A DNA stretch of 64,000 bases from Mycolicibacterium iranicum. Lineage in GTDB: Bacteria > Actinomycetota > Actinomycetes > Mycobacteriales > Mycobacteriaceae. Location of the stretch: NCBI RefSeq assembly GCF_002101705.1, contig NZ_LQPC01000076.1, positions 62,001 to 126,000 of the forward strand, read 5' to 3'. Positions 43,241 through 51,691 of the stretch are shown piece after piece. The number at the start of each line of letters is the position of its first letter. The first letter of the stretch is position 1. The notes under the pieces are model-generated. The model searched no databases, was not told where the DNA came from, and was given only the letters and a program-made list of their open reading frames with translations. The translations under genes and the position numbers were made by a program.

Positions 43241-43690
43241 CTTGGCGACGTGCCCGGTCGCGCGGATGTTGTACTGGGCTACTTCGATCTTGCCCTTCTC
43301 GTCGACGACGAACGTCGAGCGGATGACGCCCTGCACGGTCTTGCCGTACATCGTCTTCTCTCCGTAGGCGCCCCATGCTTCGAGCACCTTGCGATCGGGA
43401 TCGGACAGCAGCGGGAATGTCAGCTTCTCGGCGTCGCGGAACTTGGCGAGTTTCTCGGGTTTGTCGGGGGAGATCCCGACGACGTCGAGACCGGCGTCGT
43501 TCAGCTCGGCAAGGTTGTCACGAAAATCGCAGGCTTCCTTGGTGCAGCCGGGTGTGGACGCAGCCGGGTAGAAGTACACGATGACCTTGCGGCCCTTGTA
43601 GTCGGAGAGTTTGACGGCGTTGCCGTCGGCGTCGGCGAGGCTGAACGCGGGTGCTTTGTCTCCGACCTCGAGACGGGGGGTTTGCGACAT
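43217..43690 (-). CDS. bcp: Peroxiredoxin Q / bacterioferritin comigratory protein
   Basis: This 157-residue thioredoxin-fold peroxidase has peroxidatic Cys49 in TPGCTKEAC and resolving Cys54 five residues later, the atypical two-cysteine arrangement of PrxQ/BCP. It reduces hydrogen peroxide and lipid hydroperoxides with thiol donors. Position and sequence fit M. tuberculosis Rv2521 (bcp). It is convergent with the M20 peptidase. Confidence 0.96.
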   Translation of the reverse strand: MSQTPRLEVGDKAPAFSLADADGNAVKLSDYKGRKVIVYFYPAASTPGCTKEACDFRDNLAELNDAGLDVVGISPDKPEKLAKFRDAEKLTFPLLSDPDRKVLEAWGAYGEKTMYGKTVQGVIRSTFVVDEKGKIEVAQYNIRATGHVAKLRRDLSV

Positions 43691-43855
43691 GGGTGGATGT
43701 TCCTCCGGGCAGTCCCTGCAGATGCGGATCGTTGCTTCGACCGGGGCGCTCAGGGGCGCTCCGGCTCATCTAGGGTAGTGCGACGAGAACTGTTGGTTGG
43801 GGCCCGTTGGTGGGGCGTTGCCGGCGCGCAGCGCGCTGGAGGCATGGAGGTAGAT

Positions 43856-44083
43856 GTGGCGGACCGGGATCCCGACACCATCAAGGCTGAAATCGATGTG
43901 GCACGCGAACAGCTCGCGCTGACGGTCGACTCGCTGGCCGAGCGGGCGAATCCTCGTCGTGTTGCCGACGACATCAAGGCGGGTGTTCTCAGGTTTGTGA
44001 CGAGGCCGCCTGTGGCGATTTCATTGGCCGGTTTGAGCGCGGTCGTGATCGTGGTCGTCATCCGTCGCGCGCGCAGGCCCTGA
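43856..44083 (+). CDS. DUF3618 small membrane-anchored protein
   Basis: This is a 75-residue protein from the GTG at 43856, with GGAGG 5 bases upstream. An ATG at 43844 adds four residues and has a poorly spaced site. The N-terminal half is helical and charged (DPDTIKAEIDVAREQLALTV) and a single membrane helix lies near the C terminus, ending in a basic RRARRP. This is the DUF3618 layout seen at Rv2520c. Function unknown. It is divergent from bcp. Confidence 0.8.
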   Translation: MADRDPDTIKAEIDVAREQLALTVDSLAERANPRRVADDIKAGVLRFVTRPPVAISLAGLSAVVIVVVIRRARRP

Positions 44084-44633
44084 AGAACCTCAGCGACGGC
44101 GGCCGGACCGGAACCAGTCGGCAATCGAGAAGCCGGGCGGATTAGCTACGCGGCCGAGGCGACTGCAGTTGCGGATTGCCAGCGGCTGCGCAGCGGTAAC
44201 GCCACGAGCGGACTCCTCGCCATCGGCTTCGGTGACAACCGAATCGACGGGGCTTGACATCAGCAAATTCCTCGATTTCCACTCCGTGGCCTAGGGCGGG
44301 GTTCGCTCCAGACGCTTCAGCTAACTGCACCATAACATCACGAGTCGCCTTTGCCCAGCGCAATGGGCGTCCAATTAGCGAAGGCGCTGGAAGCCGTTAC
44401 TGCGTGCGTGGTAACGATGGAATAGACCATGGTTACCCGCATGTGACATCTAGCATATAATGCGATCTCTGCGTGCGAAAACGCAGCGAATTTTCACAAT
44501 CGTAAAATATGCTGCGCCGCGACGTTGCCAGTAGCTGCTGGCGGGATTGCCGCCCGGGGCCTGGAGGTGGCGGCCGGAGGTGTCCTCTACGCTGACGCTG
44601 ACCCACGACGAGCGAATGCGAAGGAGACCCCGG
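44084..44633. other. 550-base region without a supported gene
   Basis: No open frame here has a convincing ribosome site or family motif. The second half is AT-richer than the flanks and holds a TATAAT hexamer at 44456-44461. I found no tRNA-like fold. A small RNA or long leader for the following gene is possible but not shown. Confidence 0.4.
44456..44461 (+). promoter_or_regulatory. Candidate sigma-70 type -10 element TATAAT
   Basis: A perfect TATAAT is rare in this GC-rich DNA. A weak -35-like TTACCC lies 17 bases upstream. Transcription from it would give a leader of about 165 bases before the gene at 44634. Confidence 0.35.
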
Positions 44634-45011
44634 ATGGCGTGGTTTCTCGCCCTGCAAGGCCCGGCCCAGCCAAGCCACCAGGCTTCGGTGTACGAGCTGC
44701 AAGAGGGGACCGACGTCGACAAGCTCGCCGCGGAACTCGCCAGTGCCGTGACGCTGGACCGTGTGGTGGCTATCCCTGCGATGTTGCCGCAGAACACCAG
44801 GAAGCGTCAGAAGGTCACCCTTTATGTGCGCCCTGCGGCATGGGGGATGTGGACGTTCTACGAGCTGTCCGAGGAAGACAAGCGGCAGCTGATCAAAGAG
44901 AATCCGCTGGTTCAGGCGATGCAACAGCATCAGCGCGAACACGCTGCTCAGGGCGGGGCGCCCATGAACCCGCTGCTGGGTCAGCCCGGCGCCGGTGGCC
45001 CGCGCCGCTGA
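44634..45011 (+). CDS. Conserved hypothetical protein
   Basis: This 125-residue soluble protein has no signal peptide or membrane helix. AAGGAG is 7 bases before the ATG. The N-terminal part looks like a compact alpha/beta domain (WFLALQ, LDRVVAIPAMLPQN, VTLYVRPAAWGMW). The C-terminal 35 residues are Gln/Pro/Gly-rich and probably disordered. I do not recognise the family. It stands alone between the DUF3618 gene and tRNA-Lys. Confidence 0.7.
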   Translation: MAWFLALQGPAQPSHQASVYELQEGTDVDKLAAELASAVTLDRVVAIPAMLPQNTRKRQKVTLYVRPAAWGMWTFYELSEEDKRQLIKENPLVQAMQQHQREHAAQGGAPMNPLLGQPGAGGPRR

Positions 45012-45180
45012 CGCGGCAGCACTCAAACGGGCGGTGCACTTCTCGGCTGGATGGCCGGGAGATCCCACCGCTCGTTTGTGCGTGATCGGTTACTGGCGCC
45101 CTGGTAGGTCGAACCCGCGGCAGTTCTCCCGATAGGCGGATGCCCAGCTCGTGCGGCACAACCCCCGAAACGACAAAATC

Positions 45181-45194
45181 CCCGCCTGAGCGGG
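45181..45194 (-). terminator. Terminator hairpin after tRNA-Lys
   Basis: On the minus strand CCCGC-TCAG-GCGGG is followed by GATTTTG, 13 bases beyond the 3' end of tRNA-Lys. The short GC stem and T-rich tail suit a factor-independent terminator. Confidence 0.6.
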
Positions 45195-45206
45195 AATTTC
45201 GTGTGG

Positions 45207-45279
<73 letters not shown>

Positions 45280-45437
45280 GCGTGTGAGACAATAACAGGC
45301 CCGCGGCGCAGGATGAAATCGCGATAAGCCGTGGCCGATGCCGACGCTGTCGTCGCGTGCACATACCAGAATTGACCGTAGAATTGTCGCCGACGAACTG
45401 TGGGCGAAGAGCCCTGTATGCGAGGTGGAGCCGAATT

Positions 45438-46658
45438 ATGTGGCAGGTCAACTCAGTGGCCCGGGCGCGCCGGAAGCGGTCCTGGTTGGTGGTTGCTGCG
45501 CTTGTGCCCGCGATGGTGCTGGGACTGTCGGCTTGCGGTGGGAACGCCGAACCGCCCAAGCCGCAGGTGATCACGGATAAGGGCACCCCCTTCGGCGATC
45601 TCCTCATTCCCAAGCTGACCGCCTCCGTCCAAGACGGGGCCGTTGGGGTCAGCGCCGGATCGCCCGTCACCGTCAGCGCCGAGGACGGCGTGCTCGGGTC
45701 GGTGACCATGGTCAACGAGGACGGCGAAACCGTCGCCGGCGAGCTGTCCGAGGACGGGCTGACGTGGGCGACCGCGGAACCGCTCGGCTACAACAAGCGA
45801 TACACGTTGACCGCGCAGTCGCTCGGGCTCGGCGGCGTGACCAGCCGTCAGATGACGTTCGAGACGCACTCGCCCGAAAACCTCACGATGCCTTACGTTC
45901 TGCCCAATGACGGTGAGGTCGTCGGTGTCGGGCAGCCGGTCGCGATCCAGTTCGACGAGAACATCCCGAACCGGCTGGCGGCTCAGCGCGCGATCACCGT
46001 GAAGACGAACCCGCCCGTCGAGGGTGCCTTCTATTGGCTCAACAACCGCGAAGTCCGTTGGCGCCCAGCCGAATACTGGAAGCCAGGCACAACGGTCGAG
46101 GTTCAGGTCAACACCTATGGTGTCGACCTCGGTGACGGCCTGTTCGGTCAGGACAACGTTGAGACAAGTTTCACCATCGGCGACCAGATGATCACCACCG
46201 TGGACGACACCACCAAGACGCTCACGGTGCGCCGCAACGGTGAAGTCATCAAAACCATGCCGGTGTCGATGGGCAAGAACAGCACGCCGACCAACAACGG
46301 GGTGTACATCGTTGGTGACCGCCGATCGCACATGGTGATGGATTCTTCGACATATGGCGTCCCGACCAACTCGCCCAATGGTTATCGCACCGAGGTCGAT
46401 TGGGCCACCCAGATCTCCTACAGCGGCATTTACGTGCACGCGGCCCCGTGGTCGGTGGGCAGCCAGGGTGAGAGCAACGTCAGCCACGGCTGCATCAACG
46501 TAAGCACCAGCAATGGGCGGTGGTTCTACGACAACTCCAAGCGTGGAGACATCGTGGAAATCATCAACACCGTCGGCTCGCCGTTGTCGGGCACCGACGG
46601 TCTCGGCGACTGGAACATCCCGTGGGAGCAGTGGAAGGCCGGCAACGCCAACGTCTGA
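45438..46658 (+). CDS. ldtB: L,D-transpeptidase lipoprotein
   Basis: This 406-residue envelope enzyme has a signal peptide with lipobox LSAC, two immunoglobulin-like domains and a C-terminal YkuD catalytic domain with SHGCINVS (His350, Cys352). It forms 3-to-3 cross-links in peptidoglycan and is the target of carbapenems in the M. tuberculosis LdtMt2 homologue (Rv2518c). That homologue has nearly the same length and catalytic position. The ATG at 45438 has GAGGTGGAG 8 bases upstream. Confidence 0.95.
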   Translation: MWQVNSVARARRKRSWLVVAALVPAMVLGLSACGGNAEPPKPQVITDKGTPFGDLLIPKLTASVQDGAVGVSAGSPVTVSAEDGVLGSVTMVNEDGETVAGELSEDGLTWATAEPLGYNKRYTLTAQSLGLGGVTSRQMTFETHSPENLTMPYVLPNDGEVVGVGQPVAIQFDENIPNRLAAQRAITVKTNPPVEGAFYWLNNREVRWRPAEYWKPGTTVEVQVNTYGVDLGDGLFGQDNVETSFTIGDQMITTVDDTTKTLTVRRNGEVIKTMPVSMGKNSTPTNNGVYIVGDRRSHMVMDSSTYGVPTNSPNGYRTEVDWATQISYSGIYVHAAPWSVGSQGESNVSHGCINVSTSNGRWFYDNSKRGDIVEIINTVGSPLSGTDGLGDWNIPWEQWKAGNANV

Positions 46659-47034
46659 CGCGCCGCTGATCGACGCGGAGCAGTTCGCCCACGAGTGGGT
46701 TCGGGCCTGGAACGACCACGACGTCGAAGCTGTTCTCGCGCACTTCGACGACGCTGTCCTGTTCACCTCGCCCGTCGCGCTGAAGTTGTTGCCATCCACC
46801 GGCGGCGTGGTGCAGGGGAAAGATGCCCTGCGTGAGTATTGGACGAGGGCGCTGGCGGGCGTCCCAGACCTCACCTTCGCCGTCGAGGGTGTGTTCGGCG
46901 GCATCGACACCGTCGTGATCGCCTATCGGAACCAGAACGGCGGTGTGGTGAGCGAGGTGCTCCGATTCAACGACGAGGGCCTTGTCATCGAGGGCCACGC
47001 AACGCATCTGATACGAGAAACGCCGCCTACCTGA
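46513..47034 (+). CDS. NTF2-like / SnoaL-type small protein
   Basis: The conserved part (about 120 residues from 46663) has the NTF2/SnoaL pattern: VRAWNDHDVEAVLAHFDDAVLF, GKDALREYWTRAL, and a final VSEVLRFNDEGLVIEG. The family includes ketosteroid-isomerase-like and cyclase folds, and no catalytic set is obvious. The start is unclear. No ATG or GTG lies between the ldtB stop and the conserved domain, so initiation must be inside ldtB (ATG 46513 or GTG 46543) or at a rare codon. Confidence 0.65.
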   Translation: MGGGSTTTPSVETSWKSSTPSARRCRAPTVSATGTSRGSSGRPATPTSDAPLIDAEQFAHEWVRAWNDHDVEAVLAHFDDAVLFTSPVALKLLPSTGGVVQGKDALREYWTRALAGVPDLTFAVEGVFGGIDTVVIAYRNQNGGVVSEVLRFNDEGLVIEGHATHLIRETPPT

Positions 47035-47056
47035 GTAGACGGCGTCCCCGTACCGG

Positions 47057-47129
47057 GGTGGCTGACGGGACTCGAACCCGCGACAGCCAGGATCACAACC
47101 TGGTGCTCTACCAACTGAACTACAGCCAC
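47057..47129 (-). tRNA. tRNA-His (anticodon GTG)
   Basis: The minus strand gives GTGGCTG pairing with CAGCCAC, a D-arm AGTTCAGTTGGTAGAGC, an anticodon loop TTGTGAT with GTG, and a T-arm GGTTCGAGTCC. The discriminator is C and base 47130 encodes the extra G-1 typical of tRNA-His. CCA is not encoded. A CCCCG-TAC-CGGGG hairpin overlaps the 3' end. Confidence 0.97.
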
Positions 47130-47159
47130 CATCGCCGCTCGAAAAGCGGCTTGGTCATA

Positions 47160-47795
47160 CTAGCCGGTCGAGTCCCTTGGAGCCGAATCGTCAGGCGCTG
47201 ACGGTCCCAGTTCCGCCGCGACCGCGGCGATGTCGCTGGTCGACGGGCCCGGGGGCGTCACGAACGCCGTCTGCCGGTAATACCGCAGCTCGCGGATCGA
47301 CTCGTGGATGTCGGCGAGTGCGCGATGGGCGAGGCCCTTGTCCGGCTGGCCGAAGTAGATCCGGGGGTACCAGCGGCGGCACAGCTCCTTGATCGAGCTG
47401 ACGTCGATCATCCGGTAGTGCAGGTAGTCGTCGAGTTTGGGCATGTCCCGTGCGATGAAGCCGCGGTCGGTGGCAATCGAGTTGCCTGCCAGCGGTGCCG
47501 TCTTGGCCGTCTTGACGTGTTCCCGGATGTAGGTCAGCACCATGTCTTCGGCGGTGGCCAGGTCGAAGGTCGACGCACGCACCTCCTCGATGAGGCCGGA
47601 CTTGGTGTGCATCTGCGCGACGACGTCGATCATCGAGTCCAACGCGTCATCGTCGGCGTGGATCACCACGTCGAGGCCGTCCCCCAGGATGTTCAGCTCG
47701 GAGTCGGTCACCAATACTGCGATCTCGATCAGGCGGTCGGACTTGAGGTCCAGGCCCGTCATCTCACAGTCGATCCACACCAGTTCATCGCGCAC
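47160..47795 (-). CDS. orn: Oligoribonuclease
   Basis: This is a 211-residue DEDDh exonuclease. Motif I is WIDCEMTGLD, motif II GNSIATDRGFI and motif III HRALADIHESIREL. It degrades 2-5 nucleotide RNAs and linear cyclic-nucleotide products (pGpG, pApA) to mononucleotides. The GTG at 47795 gives the standard start VRDELVWID; the longer frame upstream lacks support. It corresponds to Rv2511 and is followed at its 3' side by tRNA-His in the same orientation. Confidence 0.96.
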   Translation of the reverse strand: MRDELVWIDCEMTGLDLKSDRLIEIAVLVTDSELNILGDGLDVVIHADDDALDSMIDVVAQMHTKSGLIEEVRASTFDLATAEDMVLTYIREHVKTAKTAPLAGNSIATDRGFIARDMPKLDDYLHYRMIDVSSIKELCRRWYPRIYFGQPDKGLAHRALADIHESIRELRYYRQTAFVTPPGPSTSDIAAVAAELGPSAPDDSAPRDSTG

Positions 47796-47888
47796 AGCGC
47801 TCAACAGTAAGCCCCGCAGTGACCCGGGGCTTGACACGGGCTGCCCACACCCACCGAATCGCGGCGTTGCCCAGATAGGGTTCGTCGC

Positions 47889-49463
47889 ATGACTACGGAG
47901 CCCACGAGCACTCCGGCGCAGCAGATCGCCTCGGGTTACGCCGTCGAAGGTACAGCGCTGGAGCTCGGGGCGGTCGTCGTCGACGGCGTGTGCAACCCCG
48001 CGGCGCGGGTACGAATCCCGCTTGCCATGCTCAACCGGCACGGATTGGTCGCAGGTGCCACCGGAACGGGTAAGACGAAGTCGCTGCAGGTGCTCGCCGA
48101 GCAGCTGTCGTCGTTCGGAGTGCCGGTGGTGATGGCCGACGTGAAGGGTGACCTGTCCGGACTATCGCGACCCGGGGAGCCCGGCGAGAAAGTCGCCCAG
48201 CGCGCCGCCGACACCGGCGACGACTGGACGCCGACCTCCTATCCCGTCGAGTTCCTGTCGCTGGGCACGTCGGGAACCGGGGTGCCGGTCCGCGCGACGA
48301 TCACCAGCTTCGGGCCAATTCTGCTGTCGAAGGTGCTGGGACTCAACCAGACTCAAGAGTCAACGCTCGGCCTGATCTTCCACTGGGCCGACCAGCAGGG
48401 GCTGGCGCTGCTCGATCTGAAGGATCTGCGTTCCGTCATCCAGTACCTGACCAGTGACGAGGGGAAGCCGCAACTCAAGGCAATCGGCGCGGTCTCCACG
48501 ACAACGGCAGGGGTGATTCTGCGCGCCCTGGTCAACCTCGAAGCCGAGGGCGGCGACACGTTCTTCGGTGAGCCCGAAATCGAACCCGGCGATCTGCTGC
48601 GCGTCGACCCCTCAGGCCGGGGCATCATCACCCTTGTCGAACTCGGCAGCCAGGCCACGCGCCCCGTGCTGTTCTCGACGTTCCTGATGTGGGTGCTTGC
48701 CGACCTGTTCACCACCTTGCCTGAGGTCGGCGACATCGAGAAGCCCAAGCTGGTGTTCGTCTTCGACGAGGCCCACCTGCTCTTCGCCGACGCATCCAAG
48801 GCGTTCCTGGAGCAGGTCGAACAGACGGTCAAACTGATCCGCTCCAAAGGTGTTGGGGTCCTGTTCTGCACTCAGATGCCGACCGACATTCCCAAAGAGG
48901 TGCTCAGCCAGTTGGGTGCCCGCATCCAGCACGCGTTGCGCGCGTTCACGCCCGACGATCAGAAGTCGCTCGCGAAGACCGTGCGTACCTACCCGAAAAG
49001 CGATGTCTACGATCTGGAGTCGGCACTGACGTCGCTCGGCATTGGCGAAGCGATCGTCACCGTGCTCTCCGACCGCGGCGCGCCCACGCCGGTGGCGTGG
49101 ACCAGGATTCGCGCCCCGCGCTCACTGATGGACACCATCGGACCCGACGCGATCGCCGCCGCGGCCAAAGCCAGTCCGCTGCAGGCGGAGTACGGTCAGA
49201 CGATCGATCGGGACTCGGCCTACGAACGGCTTGCCGCGAGTTTGGCGCCGCCTCCTGCGCCGGCGCCGCCGCCCGTGTACGTACCGCCGCCGGTCGAGGT
49301 CCCACCGATGCCCGCGCCCGCGCAGCGGGAAGAGCCGGGCTTCCTCGACCAGATGATGGCGAACCCGGCATTCAAGAGCGCGATGCGGTCAGCCGGCACC
49401 GTCATCGGACGTGAGATCACCCGCAGCATCTTCGGCACGGGCCGGCGCAGGCGCAGACGCTGA
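47889..49463 (+). CDS. DUF853 / HerA-like P-loop ATPase
   Basis: This 524-residue protein has Walker A GATGTGKTKS at about 56-65 and Walker B LVFVFDEAHLLF at about 288-299, within the DUF853 (helicase HerA-like) domain. The C-terminal region is Pro-rich and ends in a very basic GRRRRRR tail that could bind nucleic acid or phospholipid. The precise role of the family is not established. It is divergent from orn (94 bases) and corresponds to Rv2510c. A strong hairpin follows. Confidence 0.9.
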   Translation: MTTEPTSTPAQQIASGYAVEGTALELGAVVVDGVCNPAARVRIPLAMLNRHGLVAGATGTGKTKSLQVLAEQLSSFGVPVVMADVKGDLSGLSRPGEPGEKVAQRAADTGDDWTPTSYPVEFLSLGTSGTGVPVRATITSFGPILLSKVLGLNQTQESTLGLIFHWADQQGLALLDLKDLRSVIQYLTSDEGKPQLKAIGAVSTTTAGVILRALVNLEAEGGDTFFGEPEIEPGDLLRVDPSGRGIITLVELGSQATRPVLFSTFLMWVLADLFTTLPEVGDIEKPKLVFVFDEAHLLFADASKAFLEQVEQTVKLIRSKGVGVLFCTQMPTDIPKEVLSQLGARIQHALRAFTPDDQKSLAKTVRTYPKSDVYDLESALTSLGIGEAIVTVLSDRGAPTPVAWTRIRAPRSLMDTIGPDAIAAAAKASPLQAEYGQTIDRDSAYERLAASLAPPPAPAPPPVYVPPPVEVPPMPAPAQREEPGFLDQMMANPAFKSAMRSAGTVIGREITRSIFGTGRRRRRR

Positions 49464-49481
49464 CGCTGGCGCGCTGTAATT

Positions 49482-49523
49482 GCATTCCGGCAGGCCTGCT
49501 TTCGACTTTCGCTGCCGGAATGC
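49482..49523. terminator. Bidirectional hairpin terminator
   Basis: GCATTCCGGCAG (49482-49493) and CTGCCGGAATGC (49512-49523) form a perfect 12-base stem with an 18-base loop. It lies between the convergent DUF853 and SDR genes. There is no long U-run, as is usual in mycobacteria. A third partial copy, CATTCCGGC, follows at once. Confidence 0.65.
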
Positions 49524-49539
49524 CATTCCGGCGGGGAGG

Positions 49540-50346
49540 CTAGTCGCCGCCGAGCTTCTTGTAGACCGCACCGACGATGGGGGCCACGATCGAGCGGGGC
49601 GCGTAGCCGCTGGCCGCCGACATCGCTTTCGACGTGACGCCGGGCACGACCCGCATCTTGTTGCGCTCCAACCCATCCAGCGAGACCTTCGCCGTGTACT
49701 CGGTGTCGATCCACAGGAAGTCGGGGATCAGCCTTTCCACGAGTGACTGTTCGTCGGGGTCGGGCAGGTCGGTGCGCACCGGCCCTGGCGCCAGCACCGT
49801 GACGTGCACGCCCGCCGATTTGACCTCCCCGCGCAAGGATTCGCTGAACGTGTTGGCGAACGCCTTGGTGGCGGCATAGGTGGCGTTGTTGGGGATGGGG
49901 GAGTTACCTGCCGCGGACCCCGAGATGAGGATGCCGCCCGCCCGGCGTTGCACCATGCCGGGTAGCACCGCCAGAACCAGGTCGTGCACGCCGAGGACGT
50001 TGAGCTGCACCTGTTTCCGTTCACCTTCCGGATCGAGGCTGGCAACGGGTCCGAACGTGGCGGTGCCCGCGTTTGCGCACAGTATCGAGATGTCGCGCGT
50101 CGCCAGCTCCTCACAGAAGATGTCGCGCGCCGCAGGATCGGCGAGGTCGACGGCGCGCACCTCGACGGTCACGCCGTACTCCGCGCGCAGCCGCTCGGCC
50201 AGCGCGTTGAGCACCTCCTCACGGCGCGCTGTGATGATCAGGTGGTGGCCGCGGCGGGCGAGCTCGACGGCCAGCGCCTCGCCGATGTTCTGTGATGCGC
50301 CGGTGACGACGGCTCGGGCGTCCGCGCGGGGAGCGGGTACTGGCAT
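49540..50346 (-). CDS. Short-chain dehydrogenase/reductase
   Basis: This 268-residue classical SDR has an N-terminal TGASQNIG cofactor motif, the NAG segment CANAG, catalytic Ser in ISGSAAG and the YAATK active-site pair. It is an NAD(P)-dependent oxidoreductase. Length and context match Rv2509. I chose the ATG at 50346. A -10-like TATAGT on this strand ends 7 bases before it and there is no ribosome site, which suggests a leaderless transcript. It is divergent from the MFS gene by 25 bases. Confidence 0.92.
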   Translation of the reverse strand: MPVPAPRADARAVVTGASQNIGEALAVELARRGHHLIITARREEVLNALAERLRAEYGVTVEVRAVDLADPAARDIFCEELATRDISILCANAGTATFGPVASLDPEGERKQVQLNVLGVHDLVLAVLPGMVQRRAGGILISGSAAGNSPIPNNATYAATKAFANTFSESLRGEVKSAGVHVTVLAPGPVRTDLPDPDEQSLVERLIPDFLWIDTEYTAKVSLDGLERNKMRVVPGVTSKAMSAASGYAPRSIVAPIVGAVYKKLGGD

Positions 50347-50353
50347 GGGCCGG

Positions 50354-50359
50354 ACTATA
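50354..50359 (-). promoter_or_regulatory. Candidate -10 element for leaderless SDR transcript
   Basis: TATAGT on the minus strand lies 7 bases upstream of the SDR ATG. This is the TANNNT spacing expected for a leaderless mycobacterial start. No Shine-Dalgarno sequence is present. Confidence 0.45.
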
Positions 50360-50371
50360 TCGTGGGCGTCC

Positions 50372-51691
50372 ATGAGCGACGTGTCGCGCACGACCGGTCC
50401 GCCTACCGATACCGCGACCCGTTCGCGTGTGGCGGCCTGGGCGATGTGGGATTTCGGAGCCACCGCGATCAACGCGATCGTCATCACATTCGTGTTCACG
50501 GTGTACCTGACCACGACTGTCGGTGACGATCTGCCGGGCGACACCACGCCGGCCAGCTGGCTGGGACGTGCGCTGGCGTTGGCCGGGCTGGTGGTGGCGC
50601 TGCTGGCGCCGGTGACCGGGGTGTGGGTGGACGCGCCGTCCCGGCGGCGCAGAGCGCTGGCGATCCTGACCGGGATGGTGGTGCTGCTGACCGCGTCGCT
50701 GAGCCTGATCCGCGACGATCATCGCTATCTGTGGCCGGGGTTGATACTGCTGGCCTGCACGGCGGCGTGCAGCGAGCTGGCCACAGTGCCCTACAACGCG
50801 ATGCTGCGCGAGCTCTCCACACCGCTGACATCCGGGCGGATCTCCGGATTCGGTTTGGCGCTGGGCTATTTCGGCAGTGTGCTGGCTCTGCTCGTGGTGT
50901 ATCTGGGGTTCATCTCCGGAGACGGGGACACCCGCGGCCTGCTCGCGTTGCCGGTCGACGACGGGCAGAACGTGCGCGCGGCGATGCTGCTGGTGGCCGC
51001 CTGGTTCGCCCTCTTCGCCTTGCCGCTACTGATCCTGACGCCCAGGCACGCGCAGGAGAAGCCGCCACGGGTCGGCTTCCTCAGCGCCTACCGGCGGCTG
51101 TGGCAGGAGGTGCGCACCGAGTGGCGCCGCGATCGCAACGTCGTGTACTACCTGGGTGCCAGCGCTGTGTTCCGGGACGGCCTGACCGGGGTGTTCACCT
51201 TCGGGGCGGTGCTCGGTGTGAACGTCTACGAAGTTTCTCAGGCGGACGTGCTGCTGTTCGGGGTCGCCGCGTGTGTCGTCGCCGCGTTGGGCGCTGTGGT
51301 CGGCGGACGCGTCGACGACAGGGTCGGGTCGAAGCCGGTGATCCTCGCCTCCCTGGTGGCGATGATCGTGGTCGGGCTGACGCTGATGGTGCTTTCTGGC
51401 GTCATGGCTTTCTGGGTGTGCGGCCTGCTGCTGTGCCTGTTCATCGGTCCGACCCTGTCCTCGGCTCGCACGCTGATGATGCGAATGGCTGCCCACGGAA
51501 AAGAAGGCGTCACGTTCGGGCTCTACACGACGGCCGGGCGCGCCGCGACTTTCCTCGCGCCGTGGCTCTTTTCGTTGTTCATCGACGTGTTCGACAGTTA
51601 CCGAGCCGGCATGGGCGGGCTGGTGCTCGTGCTGGTCCTCGGGCTGGTGCTGTTCCTGCCGGTGCACGCGCCGCACCGACCGCTCGACTAA
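50372..51691 (+). CDS. MFS-type integral membrane transporter (UMF1/Atg22-like)
   Basis: This 439-residue protein has about 12 hydrophobic helices, an early WDFGATAINAIVITF and the TVPYNAMLREL segment of the UMF1/Atg22-like MFS group. Substrate unknown. It corresponds in context to Rv2508c. The start lies 25 bases from the divergent SDR start, so the two share a promoter region. The end overlaps the convergent proline-rich gene by 4 bases. Confidence 0.85.
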   Translation: MSDVSRTTGPPTDTATRSRVAAWAMWDFGATAINAIVITFVFTVYLTTTVGDDLPGDTTPASWLGRALALAGLVVALLAPVTGVWVDAPSRRRRALAILTGMVVLLTASLSLIRDDHRYLWPGLILLACTAACSELATVPYNAMLRELSTPLTSGRISGFGLALGYFGSVLALLVVYLGFISGDGDTRGLLALPVDDGQNVRAAMLLVAAWFALFALPLLILTPRHAQEKPPRVGFLSAYRRLWQEVRTEWRRDRNVVYYLGASAVFRDGLTGVFTFGAVLGVNVYEVSQADVLLFGVAACVVAALGAVVGGRVDDRVGSKPVILASLVAMIVVGLTLMVLSGVMAFWVCGLLLCLFIGPTLSSARTLMMRMAAHGKEGVTFGLYTTAGRAATFLAPWLFSLFIDVFDSYRAGMGGLVLVLVLGLVLFLPVHAPHRPLD

